DNA of 64,000 nucleotides, from the NCBI GenBank assembly GCA_044371425.1, contig JBILTR010000023.1, positions 1 to 64,000 on the forward strand, in the 5' to 3' direction. Origin of the DNA: JBEISR01 sp044371425. Its GTDB lineage: Bacteria; Planctomycetota; Planctomycetia; Pirellulales; Pirellulaceae. The position numbers and the translations under genes are program-made. Below the pieces are notes generated by a model. The model saw only the letters and a program-made list of their open reading frames with translations. It had not been told where the DNA came from and did not search any database. Positions 17,901 to 25,817 of the stretch are shown here, one piece after another. How positions within the stretch are numbered: position 1 is the first letter of the stretch; every line of letters begins with the position of its first letter.

Positions 17901-18581
17901 ATTCTTCCAGCTCTGCGCCAGTTCGCTACCGCTCCTGAGCAATCTCTGGTAGCGCAAGGTCTTGGATCGCTGGCCAGGGGGCGACCTTGGTTGGTGGAGT
18001 CGCTGAAGAAGGGGTGGCTGAGTCGCGATGTGCTGCTGGATTTTCCCGACTCCTGGTGGGAGGGGCTTTCCAGTGAACCGACCGACATCGCACTCAAGGA
18101 GATGCGGCCCGAGGAACGAGTCGGGAAGCAGGAATTGCAGCAGCTGGTGGCTCAGCGAGTCAAAAACATCCGAGGGTTAAGCGGTTTGAAGGAGCGAGGC
18201 AAACTGCTGTTTCAGGAGAAGTGCGCGCTGTGCCATCAGTTGGGAGGGCAGGGGACCGTCTTGGGGCCCCAGCTGGAAGGGGTCGGCAAGCGGGGGCCCG
18301 AGCGGTTGTGTGAGGATATCCTGCTGCCCAATCGCAATGTCGACGAAGCCTTTCGCACGCGTGTTGTGCTTACCACAAGCGGTCAGGTTCTGACCGGGTT
18401 GGTGCGTCAGCGCGGCGAAGGTTCGATCGAGCTGGTGGACCAGAAGGGAATCGCAACGACATTGCCCCTGGAGGAAATCGAGGAAGAGAAGCCAAGTGAA
18501 TTGTCGCTGATGCCCGCCAATTTCCATGAATCGCTCGACGATCAGCAGATGGCCGACCTGCTGGAGTTTCTGAAGCAGTGA
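15000..18581 (+). CDS. PVC-type membrane-bound dehydrogenase with C-terminal haem c domain
   Basis: The 1193-residue secreted protein starts at ATG 15000 after AAAGGGA. Signal peptide MLSPNRRINLLVALSLLVLA. Residues about 50-430 form a glucose/sorbosone-dehydrogenase-like propeller of the PVC type (HVPPGFVVELVASEP, RGRLWVTQTVEYPYP, NPFGMAVDEFGFLFTADC, RFGPDGALYIADFYN). The middle (about 440-760) looks like HEAT-type helical repeats. The C-terminal module has a haem-binding CALCH at 1075-1079 (GKLLFQEKCALCHQLGG), then ILLPNRNVDEAF and NFHESLDDQQMADLLEFL. It probably oxidises a sugar-type substrate in the periplasm and passes electrons to haem c. Substrate unknown. No operon partner is visible. 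Confidence 0.93.
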   Translation: MLSPNRRINLLVALSLLVLAVEITASKIHAADRQEGPGAKEPTTLPEEFGAPVRSTPPRTATEELAGLHVPPGFVVELVASEPQIAKPMNLAFDLRGRLWVTQTVEYPYPAKEGEPSRDAVVILEDRDGDGLRETVTRFAEGLNIPIGVLPYGDGCICFSIPDLLWLRDTDGDGRCDRREKILGPFDTTRDTHGMVNSLRLGPDGWIYANHGFNNQSKVKGLDGHSIQMNSGNVFRFRPDGSRVELFTQGQVNPFGMAVDEFGFLFTADCHSKPITQLIRGGCYPSFGRPDDGLGFVPSTMEHLHGSTAIAGLAIGSEGGWPEAYRDQFFSGNVMTSRINRNRIVRQGATVRAEELPDLLTSDDPWFRPVDLRFGPDGALYIADFYNRIIGHYEVPLDHPDRDRERGRIFRVRMANQLAHKPNLIPAASLGEKVQLLSDSNATVRRLARESLVVSQDADCDAQLSKILTNRQSASVALVEAMWCWRQRHGKLPDSWSALLHHDSPLVAVHAVKVVDSLPTSARWDDLFARWKVAAVDPDQAVVERAIVEAIGHAGPFSALEPLIDRWNQTSKDPILNQSIKIALRDLLARMGKEQQLFADWVDPNAPKSPLAIDSPKVESLIPVLLALRDQLPLDPLVAWVVRQEKNSDRIVQILPTIASAASLEQSDRILPMLEKVYRENPTQIGDQWIQMAESQKKRFGKVASQLQGRLQRWYAEEVERLSMLQEQLTGPLLHFQSTDREGRWTAKPWGTEMRPRMGSTPVLVMSSLQLGESYTGQMQTPIFPAPSSLSFWVAGHNGMPNEQDHKKNAVVIEEASGREIARFYPPRNDTAIEVSWDAGDLKGKWIRMRVIDGDDQNAYAWIAVRTIASPADQCLEADAALQRLLRAFRTVPWNNPTAAAWGWNANQSLDLLGRYEWVSGLLRNESPIASALLEQAFPQGWAERWEDGGQMVLPESGPFKEPLERQILPALRQFATAPEQSLVAQGLGSLARGRPWLVESLKKGWLSRDVLLDFPDSWWEGLSSEPTDIALKEMRPEERVGKQELQQLVAQRVKNIRGLSGLKERGKLLFQEKCALCHQLGGQGTVLGPQLEGVGKRGPERLCEDILLPNRNVDEAFRTRVVLTTSGQVLTGLVRQRGEGSIELVDQKGIATTLPLEEIEEEKPSELSLMPANFHESLDDQQMADLLEFLKQ

Positions 18582-18610
18582 AAAAAGGTAGAGAATCACT
18601 GATGCAGTTT

Positions 18611-18830
18611 CCCCGTTGCCACCATCGCCAGATGGTGGACGGTGCGGGATGGACGTCGTTCGAAGCTCTCCACCGCTTGGCAGCGGTGGCTACCTGACTT
18701 CGGTGCAATCGGTTTGTCAGAAAGCTCCCCTTGGCCACCATCGCCAGATGGTGGATGGTTCTCACTGGAAAAGCTTCTTTTCCACGCCTTGGTGGCGATG
18801 GCGACCTTCTCAGCGGTAGCGATCCTGGCT
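18611..18830. repeat. REP-like repeat array, copy B
   Basis: Two perfect palindromes CCACCATCGCCAGATGGTGG at 18619-18638 and 18735-18754 flank a third palindrome, CCACCGCTTGGCAGCGGTGG, at 18670-18689. A degenerate copy (GCCTTGGTGGCGATGGCGACC) follows to about 18830. The roughly 140-base unit is nearly the reverse complement of the array at 22496-22750. It lies just after the PVC dehydrogenase stop, where the hairpins could protect or end the transcript. Confidence 0.8.
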
Positions 18831-18972
18831 TAATCGCCCAGCTTCCTTGCACCCGACGCCCCAGATGCTCTACCAAGAAGATCGAGTCTGGGCGACACTG
18901 GGAACCAGGGAGCGCCATACCGAATTGGTGATGGCTTGGTGCGGCTTGGATCCAGGAAAGGCGGGCAGGAAG

Positions 18973-19884
18973 GTGGAGTCGTTTGGAGACAGATTGACGG
19001 ATGCGGTTCGGAGAAAACGCAATGGGGTTTGCGTTGGTATCGACCCGCATTGGAAGCACATGCCACCATCCATCAAGGAGGCAGCGTCGACCGACCCGAT
19101 CCAAATCGGTCGTTCGATCAGCTCTTTCTGCCAGGACGTTTTGGATGTAGTGGCACCGTTGGTGCCGGTGGTCAAGCCTCAGGCTGCTTTCTTTGAACGC
19201 TGGGGGCTTCCAGGCATGGTGGCTTTGGATGAAACGCTGAAAAAGGCGAGATCCAAAGATCTGCTCATCATCTTGGATGGCAAGAGGAACGACATCGGTT
19301 CGACTGCAGAAGCCTATGCCGAGGGGTATATGGGAACGGCCCCGGAAAACCCTTGGGGTGCCGATTCGCTGACGGTCAGCCCCTATCTGGGCGAAGACAG
19401 TCTCACCCCATTTGTCTCCCACGCCCAGCAGACGGGCACTGGCATTTTTGTCTTGGTGAAGACATCCAATCCAGGAAGCGGGTTCCTTCAGGACTTGAAA
19501 GTGGAGGGTGGTACGATTTCGCAGCGCGTGGCGGGGTGGGTGGAGCAGCAGTCGGTGCGGACTCGCATCGATGGTCCTTATGGTTCCGTGGGAGCTGTGG
19601 TAGGGGCAACGTATCCCGAGGAACTGGCGAACTTTCGCCACTGGATGGCTCATGCCTGGATTCTCGTGCCTGGGTATGGAGCCCAGGGTGGCAGTGCCGC
19701 AGACGTGCGGGGGGCTTTCGACCCGCAGGGACTGGGGGCTATCGTCAACAGTTCGCGTGGTTTGCTCTTTGCTTACGCAAATCCCGCGTATCAGAAATTG
19801 GATCGCTGGCAGCAAGCGACCGAACAGGCGGTGGTGGACATGATCGAGGAACTTCGAAGGGAAACTCCACAGGGTCGGTTGTGA
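18973..19884 (+). CDS. pyrF: Orotidine 5'-phosphate decarboxylase (type 2)
   Basis: It makes UMP from orotidylate in the last step of de novo pyrimidine synthesis. The type-2 family signatures are present: CVGIDPHWKHMP near residue 20, the active-site LDGKRNDIGSTAEAYA with Asp102 and Lys104, VSPYLGEDSLTPF and ILVPGYGAQGG with the phosphate-binding loop. The start at GTG 18973 follows GGCAGGAAG and gives 303 residues beginning VESFGDRLTDAVRRK. An open frame extends upstream to 18847 but has no family resemblance. glyA follows after 85 bases, then a response regulator, in the same direction. Confidence 0.95.
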   Translation: MESFGDRLTDAVRRKRNGVCVGIDPHWKHMPPSIKEAASTDPIQIGRSISSFCQDVLDVVAPLVPVVKPQAAFFERWGLPGMVALDETLKKARSKDLLIILDGKRNDIGSTAEAYAEGYMGTAPENPWGADSLTVSPYLGEDSLTPFVSHAQQTGTGIFVLVKTSNPGSGFLQDLKVEGGTISQRVAGWVEQQSVRTRIDGPYGSVGAVVGATYPEELANFRHWMAHAWILVPGYGAQGGSAADVRGAFDPQGLGAIVNSSRGLLFAYANPAYQKLDRWQQATEQAVVDMIEELRRETPQGRL

Positions 19885-19969
19885 TTGACGACACTGCATG
19901 TACGGGTGACAATTTGTGGAATTGAACCCGTTTTTGAAGATCGGTGAGCCCTTCGAAGAGGCATCAGCC

Positions 19970-21229
19970 ATGCGCTACCTGTCCGACCTGGATCCGGAAA
20001 TTTTTAGTGCGATTCAATCGGAGTCGACCCGCCAGCAGGACGGTCTGGAGATGATCGCCAGCGAAAACTACACCAGTTTTGCGGTCATGCAGGCAGTCGG
20101 GAGCATCCTGACGAACAAGTACGCGGAGGGGTACCCGGGAAGACGGTACTACGGTGGCTGCGAATTCGTCGACGTGGTCGAGCAGCTGGCGATCGATCGC
20201 GCGAAAGAGCTGTTCGGAGCGGACGCCGCGAATGTGCAGCCTCACAGCGGATCGCAAGCCAATACGGCAGTGTATCTTTCCTGCCTTCAGCCGGGCGATA
20301 CCGTCTTGGGACTGGACCTGGCACAGGGCGGCCACCTGACTCACGGCATGCCGCTGAATATTTCAGGCAAGCTTTATCAATTCGTCCCCTATGGAGTCGA
20401 TCCAGTTCATTTCCGGATCGACTTCGATCAGGTCGCTAGGTTGGCCAGGGAGCATCGCCCCAAGTTGATTGTGGCGGGAGCCAGCGCGTATCCGAAGCAG
20501 ATTCCGCATGAGAAGTTCGCCGACATCGCTCGAGAAGTTGGCGCGCGATTCATGGTCGATATGGCGCACTATGCCGGTCTGGTGGCTGGGGGTGAGCATC
20601 CCAATCCGGTGCCTGTGGCGGATTACGTGACAACCACCACTCACAAGACGCTTCGCGGGCCCCGCGGCGGTCTGATCCTTTGCCGCAATGAGTGGCTCAA
20701 GCCGATCAACAGCGCCGTTTTCCCCGGCATCCAAGGTGGCCCCCTAATGCATGTGATCGCTGGGAAAGCAGTCTGCTTGAAGGAAGCGATGCAGCAGGAG
20801 TTTCGACAGTATGCCAAAGCAGTGATTCGAAACGCACAAACACTAGCCGACGGCCTTCAAAAAGGTGGCGTTCGGGTGGTTGGTGGTGGCACTGAAAATC
20901 ACTTGGTGCTTGTCGATGTCACCAGCATCGGGCTGGGAGGAAAGGCTGCGGAAAAGGCATTGGATCATTGCGGGATCACGGTCAACATGAACATGATTCC
21001 ATTCGATCAACGCAAACCAATGGATCCCAGTGGTATCCGGATCGGTACACCAGCCCTGACGACTCGCGGCATGGGAACATCGGAGATGGCGAGAATCGCC
21101 GATTGGATCGTACGTGCCCTCAAGGGAGCGGACGATGCAGCACTTCACCAAACGATCGCAGGGGAGGTAAGGGAAATGGCATCCAGCTTCCCCGTACCGG
21201 CTCAGGATCAACCCATCGCCGCCCGCTGA
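19970..21229 (+). CDS. glyA: Serine hydroxymethyltransferase
   Basis: This PLP enzyme interconverts serine and glycine and makes methylene-tetrahydrofolate; thyA at the window end uses that folate. It is 419 residues from ATG 19970, preceded by GAAGAGG. Visible motifs: LEMIASENYTS, NKYAEGYPGRRYYGG, PHSGSQANTAVY, the substrate region MVDMAHYAGLVA and the PLP-lysine motif TTTTHKTLRGPRGG with Lys226. A start further upstream at 19916 (GTG) would add 18 residues but is less likely. It sits between pyrF and a response regulator. Confidence 0.97.
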   Translation: MRYLSDLDPEIFSAIQSESTRQQDGLEMIASENYTSFAVMQAVGSILTNKYAEGYPGRRYYGGCEFVDVVEQLAIDRAKELFGADAANVQPHSGSQANTAVYLSCLQPGDTVLGLDLAQGGHLTHGMPLNISGKLYQFVPYGVDPVHFRIDFDQVARLAREHRPKLIVAGASAYPKQIPHEKFADIAREVGARFMVDMAHYAGLVAGGEHPNPVPVADYVTTTTHKTLRGPRGGLILCRNEWLKPINSAVFPGIQGGPLMHVIAGKAVCLKEAMQQEFRQYAKAVIRNAQTLADGLQKGGVRVVGGGTENHLVLVDVTSIGLGGKAAEKALDHCGITVNMNMIPFDQRKPMDPSGIRIGTPALTTRGMGTSEMARIADWIVRALKGADDAALHQTIAGEVREMASSFPVPAQDQPIAAR

Positions 21230-21270
21230 CCTCTTCTCCCTCGGTCAGGACTCATCGAAGGAATCTTCTA

Positions 21271-21741
21271 ATGGGCAAAGCCAAGATATTGATCGCCGAC
21301 GATCACGCCGCCAATCGCGAACTGTTGGAAGCGTACCTCGACGACATGGACTGCGATATCGCCTGCTCCATCGACGGCAAAGATACTCTGGCGAAGATCG
21401 ATCAGTTTCAGCCCGATCTGGTGCTGCTGGACGTGATGATGCCACAGCTCAATGGATTCGAGGTTTGCCAGCGGATCAAAGGCGACCCAAAAACATCTTC
21501 GACCATGGTGCTGATGGTGACCGCGCTGAATGAACTGGGAGACATCGAGCGAGCAGTGAAGGCCGGGACCGACGATTTTCTGACCAAACCAGTCAACCGC
21601 GCTGAACTGCTCAAGCGAGTTGGCAACATGCTGCGGTTGAAGGAGACGACCGACGAACTGGAGCGATTGCGACGATACATCGAATCGATCGAAGATCTGT
21701 CGGATCCGCAAACCAATCGACGTAGGTCAAGCGGTTCGTGA
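21271..21741 (+). CDS. Single-domain response regulator
   Basis: A 156-residue CheY-like receiver: the acid pair Asp10-Asp11 (LIADDHA), phospho-acceptor Asp54 (LVLLDVMMPQLNG), conserved Thr in MVTALNE and Lys106 in LTKPVNR. A short C-terminal helix follows (LKETTDELERLRRYIESIEDL), but there is no DNA-binding domain. It probably acts by protein contact or as a diguanylate-free relay, as in DivK/PleD-type receivers. ATG at 21271 lies 41 bases after glyA. Its stop overlaps the next start in GTGA, coupling it to a methyltransferase. Confidence 0.93.
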   Translation: MGKAKILIADDHAANRELLEAYLDDMDCDIACSIDGKDTLAKIDQFQPDLVLLDVMMPQLNGFEVCQRIKGDPKTSSTMVLMVTALNELGDIERAVKAGTDDFLTKPVNRAELLKRVGNMLRLKETTDELERLRRYIESIEDLSDPQTNRRRSSGS

Positions 21742-22454
21742 GTCGAAAGGACCGGCAGTCTTGGGGGCGTTGCCAGGACCCCAAGCGATTGCGTCTTTTG
21801 GCTCGCATCGAATCCCAGGTTCCATTTCGAATCGAAGAGCAGCTTGCCTTCGGCCGAAGGCTCCCTTGGATTCGGGTTCTGGATGCCGACCGGCTATTGG
21901 AACGCGCGATTCGGCATCAGGAGGAGGGGTACGAGGCATGGGATCCGTTCTGGGCAGCGACATGGCGAGCTGCCGATGGGATGGGGCATTACCTCCAGAG
22001 GTTGCCACTATCCGGTGCACGAGTCTTGGAGATCGGATGTGGTAATGGCCGGGCAGGTGTTGCAGCGGCCATGATTGGGGCCTCGGTTACCTTCACCGAT
22101 GCGGCCACCACAGCGCTATTGGTCAGTCGATTTCACGCCTGGGATTGGATGGATCGCTGTCGAGTGCGGCACCTTCGCTGGCCTTCCGACCCCACCTTTC
22201 ATGAACGCTTCCCATGGATCGTTGGAAGCGACATCGTTTACGATCCCAATATCTGGATAGCGCTGGAAGGCTGCTTGAGGAACTACCTAGCGCGCGACGG
22301 GATGGTTCTGCTAAGCGAACCGCAGAGGCATACGGGCGATCGATTCTTGCCTTGGATTCGAGAAAGAGGGTGGCAGGTCGAGCTCGATTTCTTTGATCTG
22401 CGAGATGGCGGCCTGCCGATCCGCATATTCAAATGTCGCCTGGGAAGTGTGTAG
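21738..22454 (+). CDS. SAM-dependent methyltransferase (protein-lysine type)
   Basis: A 238-residue Rossmann-fold methyltransferase with motif I VLEIGCGNGRAGVAAAMIG and a following acidic-turn VTFTDAATTALLVSRF. The segment FHERFPWIVGSDIVYDPNIW resembles the Methyltransf_16 family (METTL21/eEF-type lysine methyltransferases and nicotinamide methyltransferase relatives), with its WPSDPTF and SDIVYD signatures. It starts at GTG 21738, overlapping the response-regulator stop by 4 bases. The likely substrate is a protein lysine, but small molecules are possible. The receiver protein or a nearby translation factor are possible targets; that is speculation. Confidence 0.85.
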   Translation: MSRKDRQSWGRCQDPKRLRLLARIESQVPFRIEEQLAFGRRLPWIRVLDADRLLERAIRHQEEGYEAWDPFWAATWRAADGMGHYLQRLPLSGARVLEIGCGNGRAGVAAAMIGASVTFTDAATTALLVSRFHAWDWMDRCRVRHLRWPSDPTFHERFPWIVGSDIVYDPNIWIALEGCLRNYLARDGMVLLSEPQRHTGDRFLPWIRERGWQVELDFFDLRDGGLPIRIFKCRLGSV

Positions 22455-22495
22455 CGATGGGGCCAACTGGACCTATGGAGGAACCGCCAGGCGGA

Positions 22496-22750
22496 GAAAA
22501 TGGAGCCTTTTCCCACCGGACCGATCCACCATCTGGCGATGGTGGCTACGGGAGGCTTTCTGACAAACGGTTTGCACCGACGTCAGGTAGCCACCGCGGC
22601 CAAGCGGTGGAGAGCTTCGAACGATGTCCATCCCGCACCATCCACCATCTGGCGATGGTGGCTACAGGAGAAATGAGTCGATTTAGAGCCTTTTCCCACC
22701 TGGCCGATCCACCATCTGGCGAAGGTGGCTACAGGAGAAATGAGTCGACT
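22496..22750. repeat. REP-like repeat array, copy C
   Basis: Four palindromic units: CCACCATCTGGCGATGGTGG at 22526-22545 and 22642-22661, CCACCGCGGCCAAGCGGTGG at 22591-22610, and a one-mismatch copy at 22709-22728. The last two are part of a short tandem duplication, with GGTGGCTACAGGAGAAATGA appearing twice. The array is largely the reverse complement of copy B. The gap 22455-22877 has no other gene. Confidence 0.82.
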
Positions 22751-22877
22751 GGGCAAGGCACCCACCGCAATAGGCCCAACCTCTCGAAGGATGCTCGATT
22801 GACCCGTTGCAATGATGTTTCATGATGGTCGGCAGAGGATGCCGCATGACGGACGGCCACTTCAGCGAAAAAGTCTC

Positions 22878-24305
22878 ATGTCTACAGGTCCGATTCGACG
22901 CGTGGTCTTTCGCAGCCTGATGCCGGTGTCCCGGGAAGCGGCGTTTGCCTACCACGAGTGGCCGGGGGCACTTGGACGACTGTTGCCTCCTTGGCAGTCG
23001 GTCACTGCGACGCCTCCTAGCAATGGGCTGAAAGATGGGTCGCAAGTGCGTCTGACACTTCGGATGTTTGGGATTCCTTTGCACTGGCTGGCGGTGCATG
23101 AGGGGTACAATCCCCCCAGTCTTTTTGTCGACACTCAGGCCAGTGGGCCGTTTGCATCCTGGCGTCACGAACATCATTTTCAAGAAGGGCCAACTGCCGG
23201 GACCTGCATTTTGGAAGACCAAATCTCCTACCGCCTCCCGTTGGCCTTCGCAAGTCATCCGTTGGCGGGACGGTGGGTAGACCGGCAGCTGGCGTCGATG
23301 TTTGCGTACCGCCATCGCATCACGCAAAGCGACCTGCTGCGGCAAAACCAATGGGCCACACACCGCGGGAAGCGAGTCGCCGTCACTGGCGCTACCGGAC
23401 TAATCGGCTCGGTAGTCTCCCAATTGCTGGAGAGCATCGGTTGCGAGGTGATCCCGGTGGTGAGACCTAGCACCACGACGTCGCGAGCTGCTGTTCATCG
23501 GAAGACGCTGCAATGGGATCCTGCTAGAGGGTTGCTGGAACCCGCAAAAGCTTCCGGACTGGATGCCGTCATTCACTTGGCAGGAAAGAGCTTGGCATCT
23601 GGGCGATGGACAGAAAAGAACAAAGAGCAAATGTGGTCCAGTCGCGTCGATGCCACACAGGTGCTTGCTAGTCAATTGGCCAGCTTGGACGAACCTCCCA
23701 AGTCCTTCGTATCCGCCTCGGGGGTCGGCATCTACGGCGACTGTGGTGATCGATGGTGCACTGAGGATTGTCCGGCGGCAGACGACTACCTAGGGCGCAT
23801 GGCGTTCCAGTGGGAAGCAGTAAGCGAACCGCTACGGAGTCGAGGAGTGCGAGTCGCGCACGGCCGACTGGGGATCGTTCTCAGTCCTCAAGGGGGGGCT
23901 CTGAATGCCATGCTACCGATTTTCCGATGTGGACTGGGCGGACCGTTGGGGCGAGGAGAGCAGTACTGGAGCTGGGTGGAGCGGTCGGATGCTGCAGCAG
24001 CATTCGTTCATCTCGCTTTGGATTCAGCATGCGAAGGAGCATTCAACATCTCCGCCGAAACACCGGAAACCAATCGACGGTGGACGCAGGCCATTGGGCA
24101 GGCAGTTCGGCGCCCAGCCATCCTGCCAGCACCCGCCTTTGCACTCCGATGGATGATGGGCGCCGAAATGGCTGACTCGATGCTGCTTTGCAGCACCCGC
24201 GCCGACGGGTCCCGATTGCGCAAGACGGGTCTTCAGTACGCCTTCAACGGCTTGGACGAAACTTTGCGGTACTGCCTGGGAAGCGCTTGGTTCCCGACTC
24301 CCTGA
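22878..24305 (+). CDS. SRPBCC-epimerase fusion protein (TIGR01777-like)
   Basis: The 475-residue protein begins MSTGPIRRVVFRS at ATG 22878. Residues about 1-155 form a SRPBCC/polyketide-cyclase-like ligand domain (ASWRHEHHF, TCILEDQISYRLP). Residues about 170-470 form a nucleotide-diphosphate-sugar epimerase-like Rossmann domain with RVAVTGATGLIGS, VIHLAGKSLASGRWTEK, FVSASGVGIYGDCGD and GLGGPLGRGEQYWSWV, matching the TIGR01777 (YfcH/SulA-like) family. The fused ligand domain fits longer family members. The usual Tyr-x3-Lys pair of SDR enzymes is not clear, so activity may be redox or non-enzymatic; substrate unknown. Confidence 0.9.
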   Translation: MSTGPIRRVVFRSLMPVSREAAFAYHEWPGALGRLLPPWQSVTATPPSNGLKDGSQVRLTLRMFGIPLHWLAVHEGYNPPSLFVDTQASGPFASWRHEHHFQEGPTAGTCILEDQISYRLPLAFASHPLAGRWVDRQLASMFAYRHRITQSDLLRQNQWATHRGKRVAVTGATGLIGSVVSQLLESIGCEVIPVVRPSTTTSRAAVHRKTLQWDPARGLLEPAKASGLDAVIHLAGKSLASGRWTEKNKEQMWSSRVDATQVLASQLASLDEPPKSFVSASGVGIYGDCGDRWCTEDCPAADDYLGRMAFQWEAVSEPLRSRGVRVAHGRLGIVLSPQGGALNAMLPIFRCGLGGPLGRGEQYWSWVERSDAAAAFVHLALDSACEGAFNISAETPETNRRWTQAIGQAVRRPAILPAPAFALRWMMGAEMADSMLLCSTRADGSRLRKTGLQYAFNGLDETLRYCLGSAWFPTP

Positions 24306-24485
24306 ACCCGCCCTTCCAAATGCAGATTTCCAAAGGGCGACCGGGAACTCCCTGGTAGTCCAAAGCAGCGAAATGTGCAAAAATCTCGGATATGGGACAG
24401 TTTCTTCGTCCAAGAAGCGGTCCCCATCGTGAATTTCTCCGTGCCTGTGGCAGCGGTTGGTTCATCCGTTCGGGAGTCGGTTTCT

Positions 24486-25817
24486 ATGCAGCCGCAGCAG
24501 TACCTTCATCGCGTTGTCAACCGGATGGACCCTAGCCGAAACATCCTGCTGAACATGACAGCAGAAGAAGCGGAAGCGCTAGTGGGATCTGGGCAAGCCG
24601 ATGCAGCGGGTAAAATCGAAGGTCAGTTTGCGATCTGCAGTCAACGCGGCCGCCTCGTCTATCTGGCTCGGTCCATCGGCCGTCCGATGCGATACTTTCT
24701 GGCGAAGAAGTCGGAAGGCCCTTGCCTTTATGTCGCCGAGTCGATGAAAGAGATTTTCCGCGACCTCCAGGAAGACGGCTTGGAAAATCAGTTTCACCCT
24801 TCTTACACCCGGATGGTACCCGCTCATTATCTGGTTCGCTTGGAGCTGATCGGATGCCCAGATCCGAACCCAAAATACGATCGATTTTTCACCCCAGAGC
24901 GGAACATCCATCCGCTGAATATCGATGTGATTGGAAGGCTGTACATTGAACGATTGCTGCAGACGCTAGACCGGTGGTTGGATACGATTCCCAAAGCAGC
25001 GCCGATTGGCGTTCTCTTCTCTGGCGGCATCGACAGCGGCGCGGTGCTGCTTGCGCTTCATCACCAGTTGCTTCGGCGTGGTGAATCTCCATCGCGATTG
25101 AAGGCGTTCACCTTGCGTGTCGATGGCGATGGTCGCGATGCGACGCAAGCGGGGCAATTCCTTGATCAGCTGGGCCTGGGAATGCTCTGGGAACCGATGG
25201 ATGTATCAAGCGATCAGGTGGATTGGCGAGGCGCGGTGCGAGCGATTGAAGACTACAAGCCGCTCGATGTGCAGAGCGCCACAATGGGCTTTGCGCTGTG
25301 CGCCGCCATTCGCGAGCGATATCCCCACTGGACCTACTTGATCGACGGCGATGGCGGGGACGAGAACATGAAGGACTACCCCATCGAAGAGAATCCGGAG
25401 TTGACCATCCGCAGCGTCGTCAACAATCTGATGCTCTATCAGGAAGGATGGGGTGTGCACGCCATCAAGCATTCCCTGGTTTACAGCGGCGGTCAAAGCC
25501 GAGGCCACGTCAGGTCCTGGGTGCCGGAAGTCGAACATGGATTCCGTGGCTTCAGTCCCTTCGCTATGCCCACCATGATTGAAGTGGCAGAGGGAATCCC
25601 ATTCGCCGATCTGGCTCAGGGGGATGTCCAACAGCTCTATCAAATCAAAGGCAAGGTCATTGGGTCGGGAATCGAGCAGGTTCTCGGAATCCAAATGCCA
25701 ATCTTCGAGAAACGCCGATTTCAACATGGAGCGGTCGGCGAACAGACCACGCGTCGGCTGTTCCCCACCGATGAAATGGAGTATCGAAAAGAGTTTCTCG
25801 ACTCATGGAAGAAGTAA
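24486..25817 (+). CDS. Asparagine-synthetase-like ATP-dependent ligase without glutaminase Cys
   Basis: The 443-residue protein (ATG 24486, GGGAG upstream) has the C-terminal PP-loop synthetase domain: PIGVLFSGGIDSGAVLLAL carries the SGGxDS ATP loop, and TYLIDGDGGDENMKDYP matches the GDGGDE loop. The N-terminal domain resembles the glutaminase half of AsnB (EGQFAICSQRGRLVYLARS) but there is no Cys at position 2; it begins MQPQQ. So it cannot draw ammonia from glutamine in the normal way and more likely adenylates a carboxylate for an internal or external amine, like beta-lactam synthetase relatives. It overlaps the following radical SAM gene by 13 bases. Substrate unknown. Confidence 0.85.
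   Translation: MQPQQYLHRVVNRMDPSRNILLNMTAEEAEALVGSGQADAAGKIEGQFAICSQRGRLVYLARSIGRPMRYFLAKKSEGPCLYVAESMKEIFRDLQEDGLENQFHPSYTRMVPAHYLVRLELIGCPDPNPKYDRFFTPERNIHPLNIDVIGRLYIERLLQTLDRWLDTIPKAAPIGVLFSGGIDSGAVLLALHHQLLRRGESPSRLKAFTLRVDGDGRDATQAGQFLDQLGLGMLWEPMDVSSDQVDWRGAVRAIEDYKPLDVQSATMGFALCAAIRERYPHWTYLIDGDGGDENMKDYPIEENPELTIRSVVNNLMLYQEGWGVHAIKHSLVYSGGQSRGHVRSWVPEVEHGFRGFSPFAMPTMIEVAEGIPFADLAQGDVQQLYQIKGKVIGSGIEQVLGIQMPIFEKRRFQHGAVGEQTTRRLFPTDEMEYRKEFLDSWKK

Noticed and set aside
18370..19971. 533-codon open frame on the minus strand
   Set aside because: It is antisense to the end of the PVC dehydrogenase gene, the repeat array and pyrF, has His/Arg/Ser-rich composition, and includes the palindromes in translation.
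22496..22750. Possible short CRISPR array
   Set aside because: The repeated units are palindromes of differing spacing and flipped orientation, no uniform spacers exist and no cas genes are in the window.
24375..24485. Upstream extension of the asparagine-synthetase-like gene that might hold the missing Cys
   Set aside because: The extension starts MQKSRIWDS and has no Cys after an initiator Met, so the missing nucleophile is not rescued by another start.
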